In this document: positions 1 through 8,471 of the stretch, in pieces
Layout of the letters: each line of letters starts with the position of its first letter
Numbering within the stretch: position 1 is the stretch's first letter
From: JAUVDZ01 sp042568205
GTDB taxonomy: Bacteria > Patescibacteriota > Gracilibacteria > UBA1369 > PNNO01
Length of the DNA: 15,569 bases
Reading direction: 5' to 3'
Assembly: GCA_042568205.1 (NCBI GenBank)
Contig: JBHPJE010000017.1
Span: 1 to 15,569, forward strand
Translations under genes and position numbers: made by a program
Notes under the pieces: generated by a model
Seen by the model: only the letters and a program-made list of their open reading frames with translations
The model's database searches: none
Told to the model about the DNA's origin: nothing

Positions 1-1062
1 TTTTTAATAGATCATACAAAAATAGGTTTAAAAGATAAGGCTTATTTCTTTCATTTACTTGCTGTAATGGTTGATGCTGGAATTCCTGTACTACAAGCAT
101 TAAGCGTTCTGTCAGGGAAAACTGAAAATCGAAGATTTCAAAGAATTATTAATACTTTGGCTCATTCAACTTCAACAGGTAATAGTCTTTCTGATTCAAT
201 GGCAAGATTTCCAGATGCATTTACTGATGCTGAAATCGGAGTTGTTAGAGCAGGTGAGGCAGCAGGAAATTTAAATAAAATGTTATTCAGATTATCTGAT
301 CAAATTGAAAGAAGTCATGAATTACAAGTTAAATTAATTACTGCAGCTACTTATCCTTTTGTAATTTTAATTACATTAGTTGTTATAACAATTGGTATGA
401 TGATTTGGATTGTTCCAACTCTATTGAATTTATTAGTTGAAGGTGGACTATCAGAGTCGGAATTCCCGATTGCAACAAGAATCTTATTGGCAGTAAGCAG
501 CTTTTTAACTTCTTGGTGGTGGGCTGTAATATTATTTATATTAATTTTATTCGGAGTTTATCGAGTTTATAGAAGTACAGAAGTTGGAAATTTCCAAACA
601 GATTATTTTATATTAAAAATTCCAGTAATTGGAGTATTAGTTAGGAAAGTTCTAGTTTTAAGGTTTATTAGTTTATTGGGAATTTTATTAGAAGCAGGAT
701 TACCAGTAATAAAATCACTCCAAATTATTGGAGCTTCAATTAATAGTGCTCCATATGAAGCAAAAACAAGAGAAGTAATTAAAAAGGTTTCTGAAGGTGA
801 GAAAATATCAGATAACTTGATGAAATCACCGTTTTTATTCCCTGAAACAGTAACTGAAATGATAAATATTGGTGAAAGCACAGCTTCTGTAGGCACAATA
901 TCTGAAAAAATTGCTAATCATTATGATAGAGAAATTGATCATACTTTACGAAGATTAACTTCTTTATTTGAACCAATAATGATTTTGGTTGTAGGTACAA
1001 TTATTGCATTACTAGCTCTAGCAATCTTAATGCCAATCTTTAGTTTAACTGAAATCGTATAA
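1..1062 (+). CDS. pilC: Type IV pilus inner-membrane platform protein PilC (GspF family), 5' end cut by the window
   Basis: The frame is open from base 1, so the Met at base 67 is internal and the gene begins outside the window; 353 codons are present. PilC/GspF is the polytopic membrane protein on which the assembly ATPase acts to extract and insert pilins. The visible start ('KAYFFHLLAVMVDAGIPV') is the beginning of the first T2SSF domain, and a second copy begins near base 640 ('LRFISLLGILLEAGLPV'). Hydrophobic segments lie at about bases 340-440, 505-565 and 960-1050. The C-terminus ('FEPIMILVVGTIIALLALAI') is the characteristic PilC ending. The stop codon shares one base with the ATG of the following prepilin gene (TAATG), so the two are translationally coupled. 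Only an N-terminal cytoplasmic part of perhaps 40-60 residues is missing. Family assignment is very secure; PilC rather than GspF follows from pilT further along. Confidence 0.95.
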   Translation, partial: FLIDHTKIGLKDKAYFFHLLAVMVDAGIPVLQALSVLSGKTENRRFQRIINTLAHSTSTGNSLSDSMARFPDAFTDAEIGVVRAGEAAGNLNKMLFRLSDQIERSHELQVKLITAATYPFVILITLVVITIGMMIWIVPTLLNLLVEGGLSESEFPIATRILLAVSSFLTSWWWAVILFILILFGVYRVYRSTEVGNFQTDYFILKIPVIGVLVRKVLVLRFISLLGILLEAGLPVIKSLQIIGASINSAPYEAKTREVIKKVSEGEKISDNLMKSPFLFPETVTEMINIGESTASVGTISEKIANHYDREIDHTLRRLTSLFEPIMILVVGTIIALLALAILMPIFSLTEIV

Positions 1063-1664
1063 TGAACAGAATTGCGAAATTAAAAAAAAAAGGTTTTACC
1101 CTCATTGAAATTTTAATTGTTATAGCAATTATTAGTACTATTATTATGGTTAGTGTTTCAAGTTACGGGATTGTACGTAAAAAAGTTCAGCTTGATGTAG
1201 CTGCAAATACTTTAGAAAGTGTGATTGTCGAAGCTAGAGAAAAAACCCGGTCAGGTATTTATCAAAAAACAGGTGAATTAACTGAAGGAGCATCATATTG
1301 TTTTGGAATTTTAGTTGAAAATGAAGGTTATATTAGCTTATACAAAGCACCTTATAACAGATTAAGTCCAAAAAATAATCAATGTGATAAAGCACAGGGG
1401 GAATTAGTTAAAAATGTAGAACATGACGACCGTTTAATTGTAAAAGGTATCGAATTTTTCGGAGACGAGATAACAGATTCAATAGAAATTTATTTTGCAC
1501 CGCCAAAATCTGTAATTGAAATTCCTTCAACTTTAATTGGATTTAATGAACCATTATTGAAAGTTGTAGTTGGATTTGAAGATGCAATACAAGCATCAGA
1601 AAAACGAATGGTTGTTTTAAATTTATTAACTGGAAATGTTTACACTGATAAATATGAAGAATAA
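1062..1664 (+). CDS. Prepilin-like minor pilin, FimT/GspH position
   Basis: This 200-residue protein starts with a short basic leader and then 'KKKGFTLIEILIVIAIIS', a textbook class III signal. The prepilin peptidase PilD would cleave after Gly, leave Phe+1 for methylation, and retain Glu5. The hydrophobic helix covers about residues 13-33, and the rest is an extracytoplasmic globular domain with two cysteines that could form one disulfide. It starts on the last base of the pilC stop codon. Its position as first of four prepilins matches FimT/GspH, which in other systems belongs to the minor-pilin complex that primes assembly. The ectodomain itself is too divergent for me to assign by sequence, so the FimT/GspH label rests on gene order. 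Confidence 0.88.
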   Translation: MNRIAKLKKKGFTLIEILIVIAIISTIIMVSVSSYGIVRKKVQLDVAANTLESVIVEAREKTRSGIYQKTGELTEGASYCFGILVENEGYISLYKAPYNRLSPKNNQCDKAQGELVKNVEHDDRLIVKGIEFFGDEITDSIEIYFAPPKSVIEIPSTLIGFNEPLLKVVVGFEDAIQASEKRMVVLNLLTGNVYTDKYEE

Positions 1665-2289
1665 AAATTTAAAAAAAGGTTTTTCGCTTCCAGAAGTAAT
1701 TATTGCAATTACAATTATTGTTTTAATTATAGTAACTGCAACAAATTTACTTGTTTCTTCAATTCGTGCAAACACCCTTAATACAAATAAAATCATTGCT
1801 TACAATCTTGCTCAGGAAGCAATTGAGGGAGTTAGAAATATTCGTGATAATAACTGGATTCATAATCAATATTGGAGAGGAACAGATGATTTGTTCGGCT
1901 CTTTCACTGATAACAAAAAATATATAATCAAGAAGAATCACAATTTAAAAACAGTTGATGAATGTAAGGTTCTTGGAGAATCAACAAACACTAAACAAGC
2001 TGTGAAAAATGCAGCACCTTGGTTGCTTGTTGATTATTCAGAAAACCTATCTCAATTATATTTTACTGAAGATGAAGTTAAAGAATATTCACATGAGTCA
2101 ACAAACGATATTAGTAAATTTAGAAGATATGTGGAAATTAAAACGATTCCATACGATTTAGCAACCCAAGACAACGAAGATCAATTAAAAATTTCAGTGA
2201 CAGCTGTTGTTGAATGGCTTGAAAAAGGAAAATATGAAGAGTTTAGACTTCCTACTGTTTTAACTGACTGGAAAGCCGGCCCACTTTAA
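1654..2289 (+). CDS. Prepilin-like minor pilin, PilV/GspI type
   Basis: The chosen start is the ATG at 1654 (211 residues), which overlaps the previous gene by 11 bases. An upstream ATG at 1636 would add only six residues before the leader. The N-terminus 'MKNKNLKKGFSLPEVIIAIT' is a class III prepilin signal with Gly-Phe cleavage and Glu5 in place, followed by a long hydrophobic helix. Immediately after the helix comes 'AYNLAQEAIEGVRNIRDNNW', a signature I associate with PilV/GspI-type pilins in Patescibacteria. Being second in the prepilin series agrees with GspI. A minor pilin that helps initiate or cap the fibre is the likely role. The prepilin call is very firm; the PilV/GspI subtype is an inference from this signature and from gene order. 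Confidence 0.88.
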   Translation: MKNKNLKKGFSLPEVIIAITIIVLIIVTATNLLVSSIRANTLNTNKIIAYNLAQEAIEGVRNIRDNNWIHNQYWRGTDDLFGSFTDNKKYIIKKNHNLKTVDECKVLGESTNTKQAVKNAAPWLLVDYSENLSQLYFTEDEVKEYSHESTNDISKFRRYVEIKTIPYDLATQDNEDQLKISVTAVVEWLEKGKYEEFRLPTVLTDWKAGPL

Positions 2290-2302
2290 ATAATTAATTT
2301 TA

Positions 2303-3004
2303 ATGAGAAGAATAAGAAGAAATAAAGGATTCACATTAATTGAAGTGCTGATTGCACTAACTATTTTCATGATCATTGTTACAAGCATTTCTACTTCATA
2401 TTTAGATATTGCTCGTAGGCAAAGAGAAGCTAATGTTGTTAGAGAAATTTATTCAGAAATTAGATATGTTTATAATTTAATTGGAGAGGAAGCACGTTCA
2501 AAAACAATTGATTATGGGTGTCCTCGTAAATTTAAAGAATTAAATGAAGATGATATTTTAAGACCTATTGATGTTGTTTCAACGTCGCAGGTTTGTTCTG
2601 ATTTAGCTACTGCCCCTGAAGGTTCATATCTTGCTTTAATTAATCCAAATGCAACTGAACGTACAATTTTTAGAATTCAGGAGGAAGATGATGTAAAAGT
2701 TCTATCTTTTTATAAAGAATCTAAAGACTCTGAAGCAAATGCATGGGTACCGAATCCCGGATTTAATAACTTTGAACCAATTGATTTAAAGGGTATTAGA
2801 TTAAACGCAATGAAATTTGAAATTGCGCCTTTAGGCGATCCTTTTGATCCGGAAAATATTGGATGTGGAGTTATTCAATACCAACCTTCAGTAAGTGTAT
2901 ATACAACAATTGGATCATCTTATGAATTAATTACTGATTTTTCACTCGATTTACAAACTTCTTTCTCATCAAGAGTTTATAATACTCAAACAAATAATTT
3001 ATGA
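2303..3004 (+). CDS. Prepilin-like minor pilin, PilW/GspJ type
   Basis: This 233-residue protein begins 'MRRIRRNKGFTLIEVLIALT': a basic leader, Gly-Phe cleavage site, Glu5 and hydrophobic N-terminal helix. The helix continues into 'TSISTSYLDIARRQREANVV', a layout typical of PilW/GspJ. The ectodomain holds three cysteines. It lies third in the prepilin run, 13 bases after the previous stop, and its own stop overlaps the ATG of the next gene (ATGA). The stop is TGA, the only TGA stop among the complete genes of this window, and an in-frame TAA follows directly, so termination would be safe in any case. Prepilin identity is certain from the signal; subtype comes mainly from order. Confidence 0.87.
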   Translation: MRRIRRNKGFTLIEVLIALTIFMIIVTSISTSYLDIARRQREANVVREIYSEIRYVYNLIGEEARSKTIDYGCPRKFKELNEDDILRPIDVVSTSQVCSDLATAPEGSYLALINPNATERTIFRIQEEDDVKVLSFYKESKDSEANAWVPNPGFNNFEPIDLKGIRLNAMKFEIAPLGDPFDPENIGCGVIQYQPSVSVYTTIGSSYELITDFSLDLQTSFSSRVYNTQTNNL

Positions 3005-4140
3005 TAAAACGTTACTCAAAACAAAAAGGTAGCGCACTAATAATCGCACTTCTGATGATGGGAATTCTCATGACACTTGCGCTTGGTTTGAGCGATTTAG
3101 TTTTAAGAGAAATTAAGATAACAAATGATTTTGTGAGTTCAGGACAGGCCTTTTATGCAGCAGAAGCAGGCATTGAAGAAGCATTGCTTGATTTACATCA
3201 AAATCTCCCAGGCTTTGAAAGAGAAAGCGGAATGGATGAAAAAGAATTAACTTATATTTATTCAATTAAAAATAAAACTCAATCGATTCCATTTATTGAT
3301 CCTGAAATTATTGATGTTGAAATTGCAAAAAATGAACCTGAGAAATATTTATATAATGTTCTCTACCTGAACGATACTTTTTCGATTCCTTTATTCACTG
3401 TTCAGGATGATGGAACAATAAAAAACATTAAGGATTTTAGAATTGAATATTTTACAGATGCGAACTTAAATCCTAATTTAATTCAGGAAGCTGGAGTGAG
3501 TTTTGAGAACATTGATATGTTAAGATGGAAAATGACAGGACGAAATACTACAGGTGTAAGCGGAAGAACGTTCTTTACAGAAACTATTGGAGATTATTTG
3601 GCTCTTGCTGATGGAAGTAATGCAAACAATCCAACTTGTATTGGAACTGAAAGAATTGAACATATGAATTTTACTGATTCAAACAGTGGAATTGAATATG
3701 ATGCTAATTGTAATCTTGGAATTTGGAAGTGGGCTCGTGAAGCTTTTCAATATTTAGGTACTGATACAATTGTTAGAAAAGAAGATCCTGGAAATGCTGT
3801 TTTAAGTGATCCTTATACAATTAAAGAGTTTTTGGATACACATGATTTTGTTTATTTGACTATTACAAATATTTTCAATCCAAGTGTTTTGCAGGGACTT
3901 TCTGATTTTGAAAGACGAGCCAATGCTCGGATTTTTTGGAGAATTCTTACACCAGACGATGTAATGATTCGCGAGTATGCAAAAATTAAATCTACAGGTT
4001 CTTCAGGGAATTCACGTAAGCAAATTGAGGCTTTTGTAAGGCCAGATACTTTCCTTCCGGTCTTCAATTTTTCACTTTATAGAACTCAGGTTGGTGGAGC
4101 AGGTGACAAGCAGACTCCACAGGGGTATGTTCAACCTTAG
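3001..4140 (+). CDS. PilX/GspK-like minor pilin (probable tip subunit) lacking Glu5
   Basis: A 379-residue protein with N-terminus 'KQKGSALIIALLMMGILMT', resembling the PilX N-terminal domain. After the Gly cleavage site, the fifth mature residue is Ile rather than Glu. Loss of Glu5 is known for GspK and for PilX proteins of the Pseudomonas type, where the subunit sits at the fibre tip and needs no pairing with a preceding subunit. The motif 'GQAFYAAEAGIEEAL' after the helix is the usual PilX/GspK follow-on ('Y.AEAG.E'). The ectodomain is the largest of the four prepilins and has two cysteines, fitting a bulky tip protein. It overlaps the preceding gene by 4 bases. The exact function of the large ectodomain is unknown. 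Confidence 0.88.
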   Translation: MIKRYSKQKGSALIIALLMMGILMTLALGLSDLVLREIKITNDFVSSGQAFYAAEAGIEEALLDLHQNLPGFERESGMDEKELTYIYSIKNKTQSIPFIDPEIIDVEIAKNEPEKYLYNVLYLNDTFSIPLFTVQDDGTIKNIKDFRIEYFTDANLNPNLIQEAGVSFENIDMLRWKMTGRNTTGVSGRTFFTETIGDYLALADGSNANNPTCIGTERIEHMNFTDSNSGIEYDANCNLGIWKWAREAFQYLGTDTIVRKEDPGNAVLSDPYTIKEFLDTHDFVYLTITNIFNPSVLQGLSDFERRANARIFWRILTPDDVMIREYAKIKSTGSSGNSRKQIEAFVRPDTFLPVFNFSLYRTQVGGAGDKQTPQGYVQP

Positions 4141-4141
4141 C

Positions 4142-4170
4142 TTGAAACTTCTCGTGAATAAAGGTTAAAT
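4142..4170 (+). promoter_or_regulatory. Weak candidate sigma-70 promoter before metG
   Basis: A -35-like TTGAAA (4142-4147) and a -10-like TTAAAT (4165-4170) are separated by exactly 17 bases in the 36-base gap between the PilX-like gene and metG. The -10 matches consensus at only four positions and ends six bases before the ATG, so a transcript from it would be nearly leaderless. Read-through from the pilin genes is an equal possibility. Confidence 0.25.
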
Positions 4171-4176
4171 AGAGTC

Positions 4177-5694
4177 ATGAGTAAATTTTATGTGACAACC
4201 AGTATTCCTTATGCAAATGCAAATCCGCATATTGGTTTTGCAATGGAAGCAATTGAAGCAGATTGTTTGGCAAGGTATCATCGTTTGATTGGAGATGATG
4301 TTTATTTTTTAACAGGAACAGATGAACATGGAATGAAGATTCATGATACAGCTGAAGAACTTGGGATTTCACCACAGGAACATGTTGATAATATTGTTAA
4401 AAAGAACAAAGAACTAAAAGAATTGTTGAATTTAACTTATGATGATTTTATTCGCACAACTTCTGATCGTCATAAAAAAGGAGCACAAAAATTATGGATG
4501 AAATTAGTTGAAGCAGGGGATATTTATAAGGATAAATATGAAGGATTTTACTGTAAAGGATGCGAAGCGTATGTAACTGAGAAGGATTTGGAAGATGGGA
4601 AGTGTCCAACTCATAAAAAAACAGTAGAAAAGTTTTCTGAAGAAAATTATTACTTTAAATTATCAAAATATTCAGAAAAAATTGTTGAATTAGTTGAATC
4701 AGATGAATTACGAGTTGAACCAGAATTTAGAAAACGTGAATTTTTGAATGTTGCTAAAGAAGGTTTAACAGATGTTAGTTTTTCTCGTCCAAAAGAGAAG
4801 TTAAGTTGGGGTGTTGAGGTGCCAAATGATCCTGAACATACTATGTATGTTTGGTGTGATGCTTTATCTAATTATATAACTGCCTTGGATTACGAAAATG
4901 AAGGTGAATTATTTAAAAAATATTGGCCATGTGATGCGCATGTTATTGGAAAGGATATTGTAAGGTTCCATGTTGGTATTTGGATAGGAATTCTTTTGAG
5001 CGCTGGATTACCTGTTCCTAAAATGGTACCAATTCATGGTTTTATTGGGTCTGGAGGGCAGAAAATGAGCAAATCATTAGGTAATGTAATTTCACCAGAG
5101 GATGTTGTTGAAAAATACGGGACAGATCCTTTACGATATTATTTATTAAAAGAAATTCCAACAACCGAAGACGGAGATTTTACTTATGAACGGTTTGAAG
5201 AAGTTTATAACTCAGAATTAGCGAATAACTTAGGTAATTTAATGAATCGGGTAACCAAAATGACTGAAAGATATTTTAAAGGAAAGGTCCCTGAAAATAC
5301 TGCCCCTGATAAAGAAATTCAGGCTGGAATTGAAGAAATGTGGGAAACTTATCATAAAATGATAGATAAATTTGATCTTAAAAAGGCTGTTGAGGCAGTT
5401 ATGGTCCAGGTTGATGCTGCAAATAAATATATTGAAGATAAAAAACCTTGGGTACTCGCAAAAGAAGATGAAAAAGAACTGGCAAATGTTTTATATAACC
5501 TTTTAGAGGTTCTACGGCACGTTGGATATGCTTTGTATCCATATATACCTGAAGCTGCTGAAAAGCTTTTAAAAACATTCGGAAAAGATCCATTAGGTTC
5601 TGATTTCACTGATGTTTCAAAATGGGGAGGACTTGAAGTAGGCGAAAAAATAGGGGAGTGTGAACCATTATTTCCTCGATTAGAAGAAAACTAG
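4177..5694 (+). CDS. metG: Methionyl-tRNA synthetase
   Basis: A 505-residue class Ia synthetase that charges tRNA-Met with methionine in the cytoplasm. The HIGH-type motif reads HIGF at residues 18-21, 'TGTDEHG' follows at 46-52, and the KMSKS loop is intact at 296-300. A zinc knuckle in the connective domain uses Cys126, Cys129, Cys143 and His146 (C-x2-C...C-P-x-H). The alpha-helical anticodon-binding domain fills the C-terminal third. There is no C-terminal EMAPII-like tRNA-binding extension; the length is that of the short bacterial form. The gene follows the pilin cluster by 36 bases and may be cotranscribed with it. Its TAG stop overlaps the TAG stop of the convergent gene (shared CTAG). 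Identity is certain. Confidence 0.98.
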   Translation: MSKFYVTTSIPYANANPHIGFAMEAIEADCLARYHRLIGDDVYFLTGTDEHGMKIHDTAEELGISPQEHVDNIVKKNKELKELLNLTYDDFIRTTSDRHKKGAQKLWMKLVEAGDIYKDKYEGFYCKGCEAYVTEKDLEDGKCPTHKKTVEKFSEENYYFKLSKYSEKIVELVESDELRVEPEFRKREFLNVAKEGLTDVSFSRPKEKLSWGVEVPNDPEHTMYVWCDALSNYITALDYENEGELFKKYWPCDAHVIGKDIVRFHVGIWIGILLSAGLPVPKMVPIHGFIGSGGQKMSKSLGNVISPEDVVEKYGTDPLRYYLLKEIPTTEDGDFTYERFEEVYNSELANNLGNLMNRVTKMTERYFKGKVPENTAPDKEIQAGIEEMWETYHKMIDKFDLKKAVEAVMVQVDAANKYIEDKKPWVLAKEDEKELANVLYNLLEVLRHVGYALYPYIPEAAEKLLKTFGKDPLGSDFTDVSKWGGLEVGEKIGECEPLFPRLEEN

Positions 5695-6233
5695 CCTCCT
5701 ACAATGAGTGCAATGACGAATTGAACGATATAGTATGCAAAAATCATTACAAGCATACCCAGAATTCCATAAAGGAGTGTGTTTTTTGCAAATTCAAGCT
5801 GTTGCTGATTTCCACGAGATGTTACATACATCACACCTCCAATAGTCATAATTATGACAGCAATTCCACCAGAGATCATTAGAAGTGCACCAGCAATTAT
5901 TTGAATAAATGCTGTTACTGGCTCTTCTTCGTTCCCTCGGCACATTTGAGAGTTGTTGTCCCAGTATTTTGCAACTGTTTTTTTCTCTTCATCTGAAATA
6001 GTCTTAATTTTTTTAGTTATATCATCTTTCACTTTGTCATATATTTTTTTTAGAGCTGTGTCTTTATCACTATATTTTTTAAGACATTCTAATTGCGCTG
6101 GTCCAGTAAGCGGCACACCTGGAGCGTTGTCAGGTTTCAATAAAGGATCAATTGCACGCTGTGCTTGAGTCAGCGGCATTGTTAGTACAATGATTACTGT
6201 TAAAATTCCAATTGTGATTAGTTTTTTTAACAT
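5691..6233 (-). CDS. VirB2/TrbC-like (T4SS pilin-like) membrane protein, smallest of five tandem relatives
   Basis: This 180-residue protein has a signal peptide (residues 1-24, probable cleavage after QA) and a short ectodomain rich in charged helix. Two hydrophobic segments (about 112-137 and 152-178) flank a loop containing 'SRGNQQQLEFAKN'. With a cleaved signal peptide, both ends would be outside and the basic loop cytoplasmic, the topology of VirB2/TrbC pilins and of the T4SS pilin-like proteins common in Patescibacteria. Two ectodomain cysteines (Cys50, Cys98) could form one disulfide across the helical part. It is the last gene of the pilT-led minus-strand series, two bases after the preceding stop. 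Family membership is inferred from architecture. No partner ATPase is in the window, so a secretion role is unproven. Confidence 0.8.
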   Translation of the reverse strand: MLKKLITIGILTVIIVLTMPLTQAQRAIDPLLKPDNAPGVPLTGPAQLECLKKYSDKDTALKKIYDKVKDDITKKIKTISDEEKKTVAKYWDNNSQMCRGNEEEPVTAFIQIIAGALLMISGGIAVIIMTIGGVMYVTSRGNQQQLEFAKNTLLYGILGMLVMIFAYYIVQFVIALIVGG

Positions 6234-6235
6234 AA

Positions 6236-7120
6236 TTACGGACTAAAAAAGTTAAGTTTAGTTACACCTGACACAATTGCAAGTGCAGTGGCACAAATTA
6301 TTAATGCAAGAATTGTATAAGTAAGTATTTTCTTTGCTTTTGTATTATCATCCTCATTCCCTTGCGAAATAAGCATAAACACACCTGCAACTAAGAACGA
6401 AATAAATGCCAGTATATTAGCCACAACAAGCATAAAATAAATTATTTGTCCTAAAATATGCCCTGGTGTTTCTTCTTCAGGCAATGATGAGACGTAATCA
6501 GTAGTTACAACCTCTGTTGATCCTGGATAAGAGAATTTGTAGAGAAGGTCGCTAGTCTCTGGTTTAAGTTCAGGACCTTTTGTTGGATCGACTCCTGAAG
6601 AGGTTGGAGTTAGCCCTTGATGTTCACTTGCATATTTTGAATTACATTCATTTTCTGCGGTGTCGTAGATATTGAATTCATCGTCAGTTGCTGTTTTTTC
6701 GCATGCTTTTTCAATTTCAATTTTTTTAGGAGTAACATAAGCAGCAGTCATGTTTTTAACACAAGAGCTTAAATCATTTTCAGCAGTAGCTAAGCAATCT
6801 GTTTTTTTATTACTGTCGGTTATTTTATTACATTCTTTTACGGCTTCAGTTCTATTTAAAGTACATATATTTAAATAATCTTTTGCTGCAGTTTCAGCAG
6901 TTTTTAAAGCATCAGTTTTACATTTAGGTAAAGTTTCTTTAATTGTTTTAATATCATTCTCTTTTGCTTTAATTTTTTCCTCAAAACAGGCTTTAATTTC
7001 AGGTACTTTATCTACTCTTGCTTGAATATCTATAGGGACTTGTGCAAAAGCAGTACTTGAAAGTAAGTTAAATACGAATATAAATGCTAATCCTGTTTGT
7101 AAAATTTTGATGTTTTTCAT
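6236..7120 (-). CDS. VirB2/TrbC-like membrane protein with cysteine-rich helical ectodomain
   Basis: A 294-residue protein with a clear signal peptide ending 'STAFA' (cleavage near residue 26). Its helical ectodomain has eight cysteines at 45, 67, 86, 97, 109, 120, 140 and 159, and a Pro/Ser/Thr-rich linker spans about 168-220. The paired membrane helices (about 223-252 and 265-287) enclose the loop 'ISQGNEDDNTKAKK'. The cysteines at 86-120 are 11, 12 and 11 residues apart. The C-terminal module is the same as in its four neighbours and resembles T4SS pilins; the ectodomain is not recognisable to me. The ATG overlaps the upstream stop by one base (TAATG). Likely an exported, disulfide-braced surface subunit; function unknown. 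Confidence 0.8.
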   Translation of the reverse strand: MKNIKILQTGLAFIFVFNLLSSTAFAQVPIDIQARVDKVPEIKACFEEKIKAKENDIKTIKETLPKCKTDALKTAETAAKDYLNICTLNRTEAVKECNKITDSNKKTDCLATAENDLSSCVKNMTAAYVTPKKIEIEKACEKTATDDEFNIYDTAENECNSKYASEHQGLTPTSSGVDPTKGPELKPETSDLLYKFSYPGSTEVVTTDYVSSLPEEETPGHILGQIIYFMLVVANILAFISFLVAGVFMLISQGNEDDNTKAKKILTYTILALIICATALAIVSGVTKLNFFSP

Positions 7121-7890
7121 TATTTAATTTGGCCTGCTTGAAAGCCAGTAAAAAATATTAATTGTACAATTGCAAATGATAATAAGCAGATGATTAATCC
7201 GATTATCGAGAACATCACTGCTTTTTTGGCGTTACCATATTTCTCATCATTCCCATAGGCGGTTAGCATCCCGATTGAACCCATAATTAATCCAATTACA
7301 GCTGCCCCAATACCAAATGAAACTACAGTTTTTGCTACACGAGGTAAGAATGTTGTACTTAAATATGGATTTACTTTACTTACATCTTCAACATTAGGTC
7401 TAACCAATGTATCAATGTTAGGGACTGAAGGTATTCTCGATTTATCAGTTGTTGTAGTACTTTCTTTTAATTTTTCAGGGAATTGAGTTCTACAAATTGA
7501 CTCGATATTTTTATTGGCGTCTTCAGTACATAAAGTTGCTTTATCTTCTAAAGCTTTGCAGATAGTTCTTTTTTCTTCTTCAACACATTTATTTTTCAAA
7601 TCTTCAACAGCACTGGAGCATGCATCTTCAAATCCAGAAGTTGCTTCTTTATCACATCTATCATTAAATGACTTGTATTTATCTTCACATTTTGTTTCTG
7701 AATCAGTTACACATTTTTTTGCGTCTGCAGTAAGTTTTTCACAAGTTGCATAAGTACCAGGGAGTTTTTTAAAATTTGAAACACACTCTTCGTAAGTTGT
7801 TGAAGTCTGTGCAAACACAAATGAATTAATACTTAGCAACATAGTGCAAAGTAGTAATACTGAACCCAATTGTTTTAAGATTTTAAACAA
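7120..7890 (-). CDS. VirB2/TrbC-like membrane protein with ten regularly spaced cysteines
   Basis: This 256-residue protein uses a TTG start at 7890, overlapping the upstream gene by 8 bases. That start gives a complete signal peptide ending 'NSFVFA' (cleavage near residue 27), and there is no suitable ATG. The ectodomain has ten cysteines at 36, 50, 60, 68, 79, 91, 102, 111, 121 and 133, with gaps of 8 to 14 residues and an average near 11, in a Lys/Glu-rich sequence that looks fully helical. After a linker (about 140-180), two hydrophobic helices (186-210 and 223-247) surround 'TAYGNDEKYGNAKK', the loop shared with the neighbouring genes. Architecture places it with T4SS pilin-like proteins; the ectodomain is unfamiliar. 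Confidence 0.78.
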   Translation of the reverse strand: MFKILKQLGSVLLLCTMLLSINSFVFAQTSTTYEECVSNFKKLPGTYATCEKLTADAKKCVTDSETKCEDKYKSFNDRCDKEATSGFEDACSSAVEDLKNKCVEEEKRTICKALEDKATLCTEDANKNIESICRTQFPEKLKESTTTTDKSRIPSVPNIDTLVRPNVEDVSKVNPYLSTTFLPRVAKTVVSFGIGAAVIGLIMGSIGMLTAYGNDEKYGNAKKAVMFSIIGLIICLLSFAIVQLIFFTGFQAGQIK

Positions 7891-8470
7891 AGTATGTTGG
7901 GTTAATTGTGTATAGGATTAATCCAGATAAGAATAAGACTACTAGTCCGAATAATGCTTTAAATATCCTACCTTTTGCTTCATCGATATTTCCTGAACTT
8001 CCTGAAACCATAATTTGCATACCACTAATTACAATTACTAAAACTGCAATAATTCCAATTGTTCCAGCTGACCATAAATATATTAATTTAACATATTGAG
8101 TTAATAAATCCTGACCACCAGTAGCTTGAAGAATTTGTACTCTTTGGCAGGTTACATCTTTAGTTTTCTGTGGTTTACCTTTAGAATCTGTATAATCAAA
8201 ATTATCACATTTATCCCTTAGATCGCATACCCTTTGCTTTACTTGACCTTCAATAGCTGATCCTGGTTCTACTTTTACTTTATTACAAACTCTAAAACAG
8301 TATTTTGCATCTGGGCCACCTAATGGTTCTTCAAGAATTACATAAAAGCCAGTAGTGTCGGTTTGAACTTTTGCACATTCAAATTTTGCTTCTTCTGCAG
8401 CACTTACAGTCCCAATGAACTGTGGAATTATGATTATTAAACTAATTATAAATGCTATAAATTTTTTCAT
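7883..8470 (-). CDS. VirB2/TrbC-like (T4SS pilin-like) membrane protein ending in 'INPTYFV'
   Basis: This 195-residue protein has a signal peptide (residues 1-24, ending 'TVSA') and an ectodomain that looks less helical than its neighbours', with six cysteines at 32, 58, 62, 82, 88 and 108. Two membrane helices (about 131-155 and 170-188) are separated by the loop 'VSGSSGNIDEAKGR'. The C-terminus 'LILYTINPTYFV' strongly recalls the endings of T4SS pilin-like proteins I know from Patescibacteria, so of the five relatives this is the most typical member. It starts one base after the upstream stop (TAATATG). It is presumably exported with both ends outside. Whether it polymerises cannot be seen from the sequence. 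Confidence 0.82.
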   Translation of the reverse strand: MKKFIAFIISLIIIIPQFIGTVSAAEEAKFECAKVQTDTTGFYVILEEPLGGPDAKYCFRVCNKVKVEPGSAIEGQVKQRVCDLRDKCDNFDYTDSKGKPQKTKDVTCQRVQILQATGGQDLLTQYVKLIYLWSAGTIGIIAVLVIVISGMQIMVSGSSGNIDEAKGRIFKALFGLVVLFLSGLILYTINPTYFV

Positions 8471-8471
8471 A

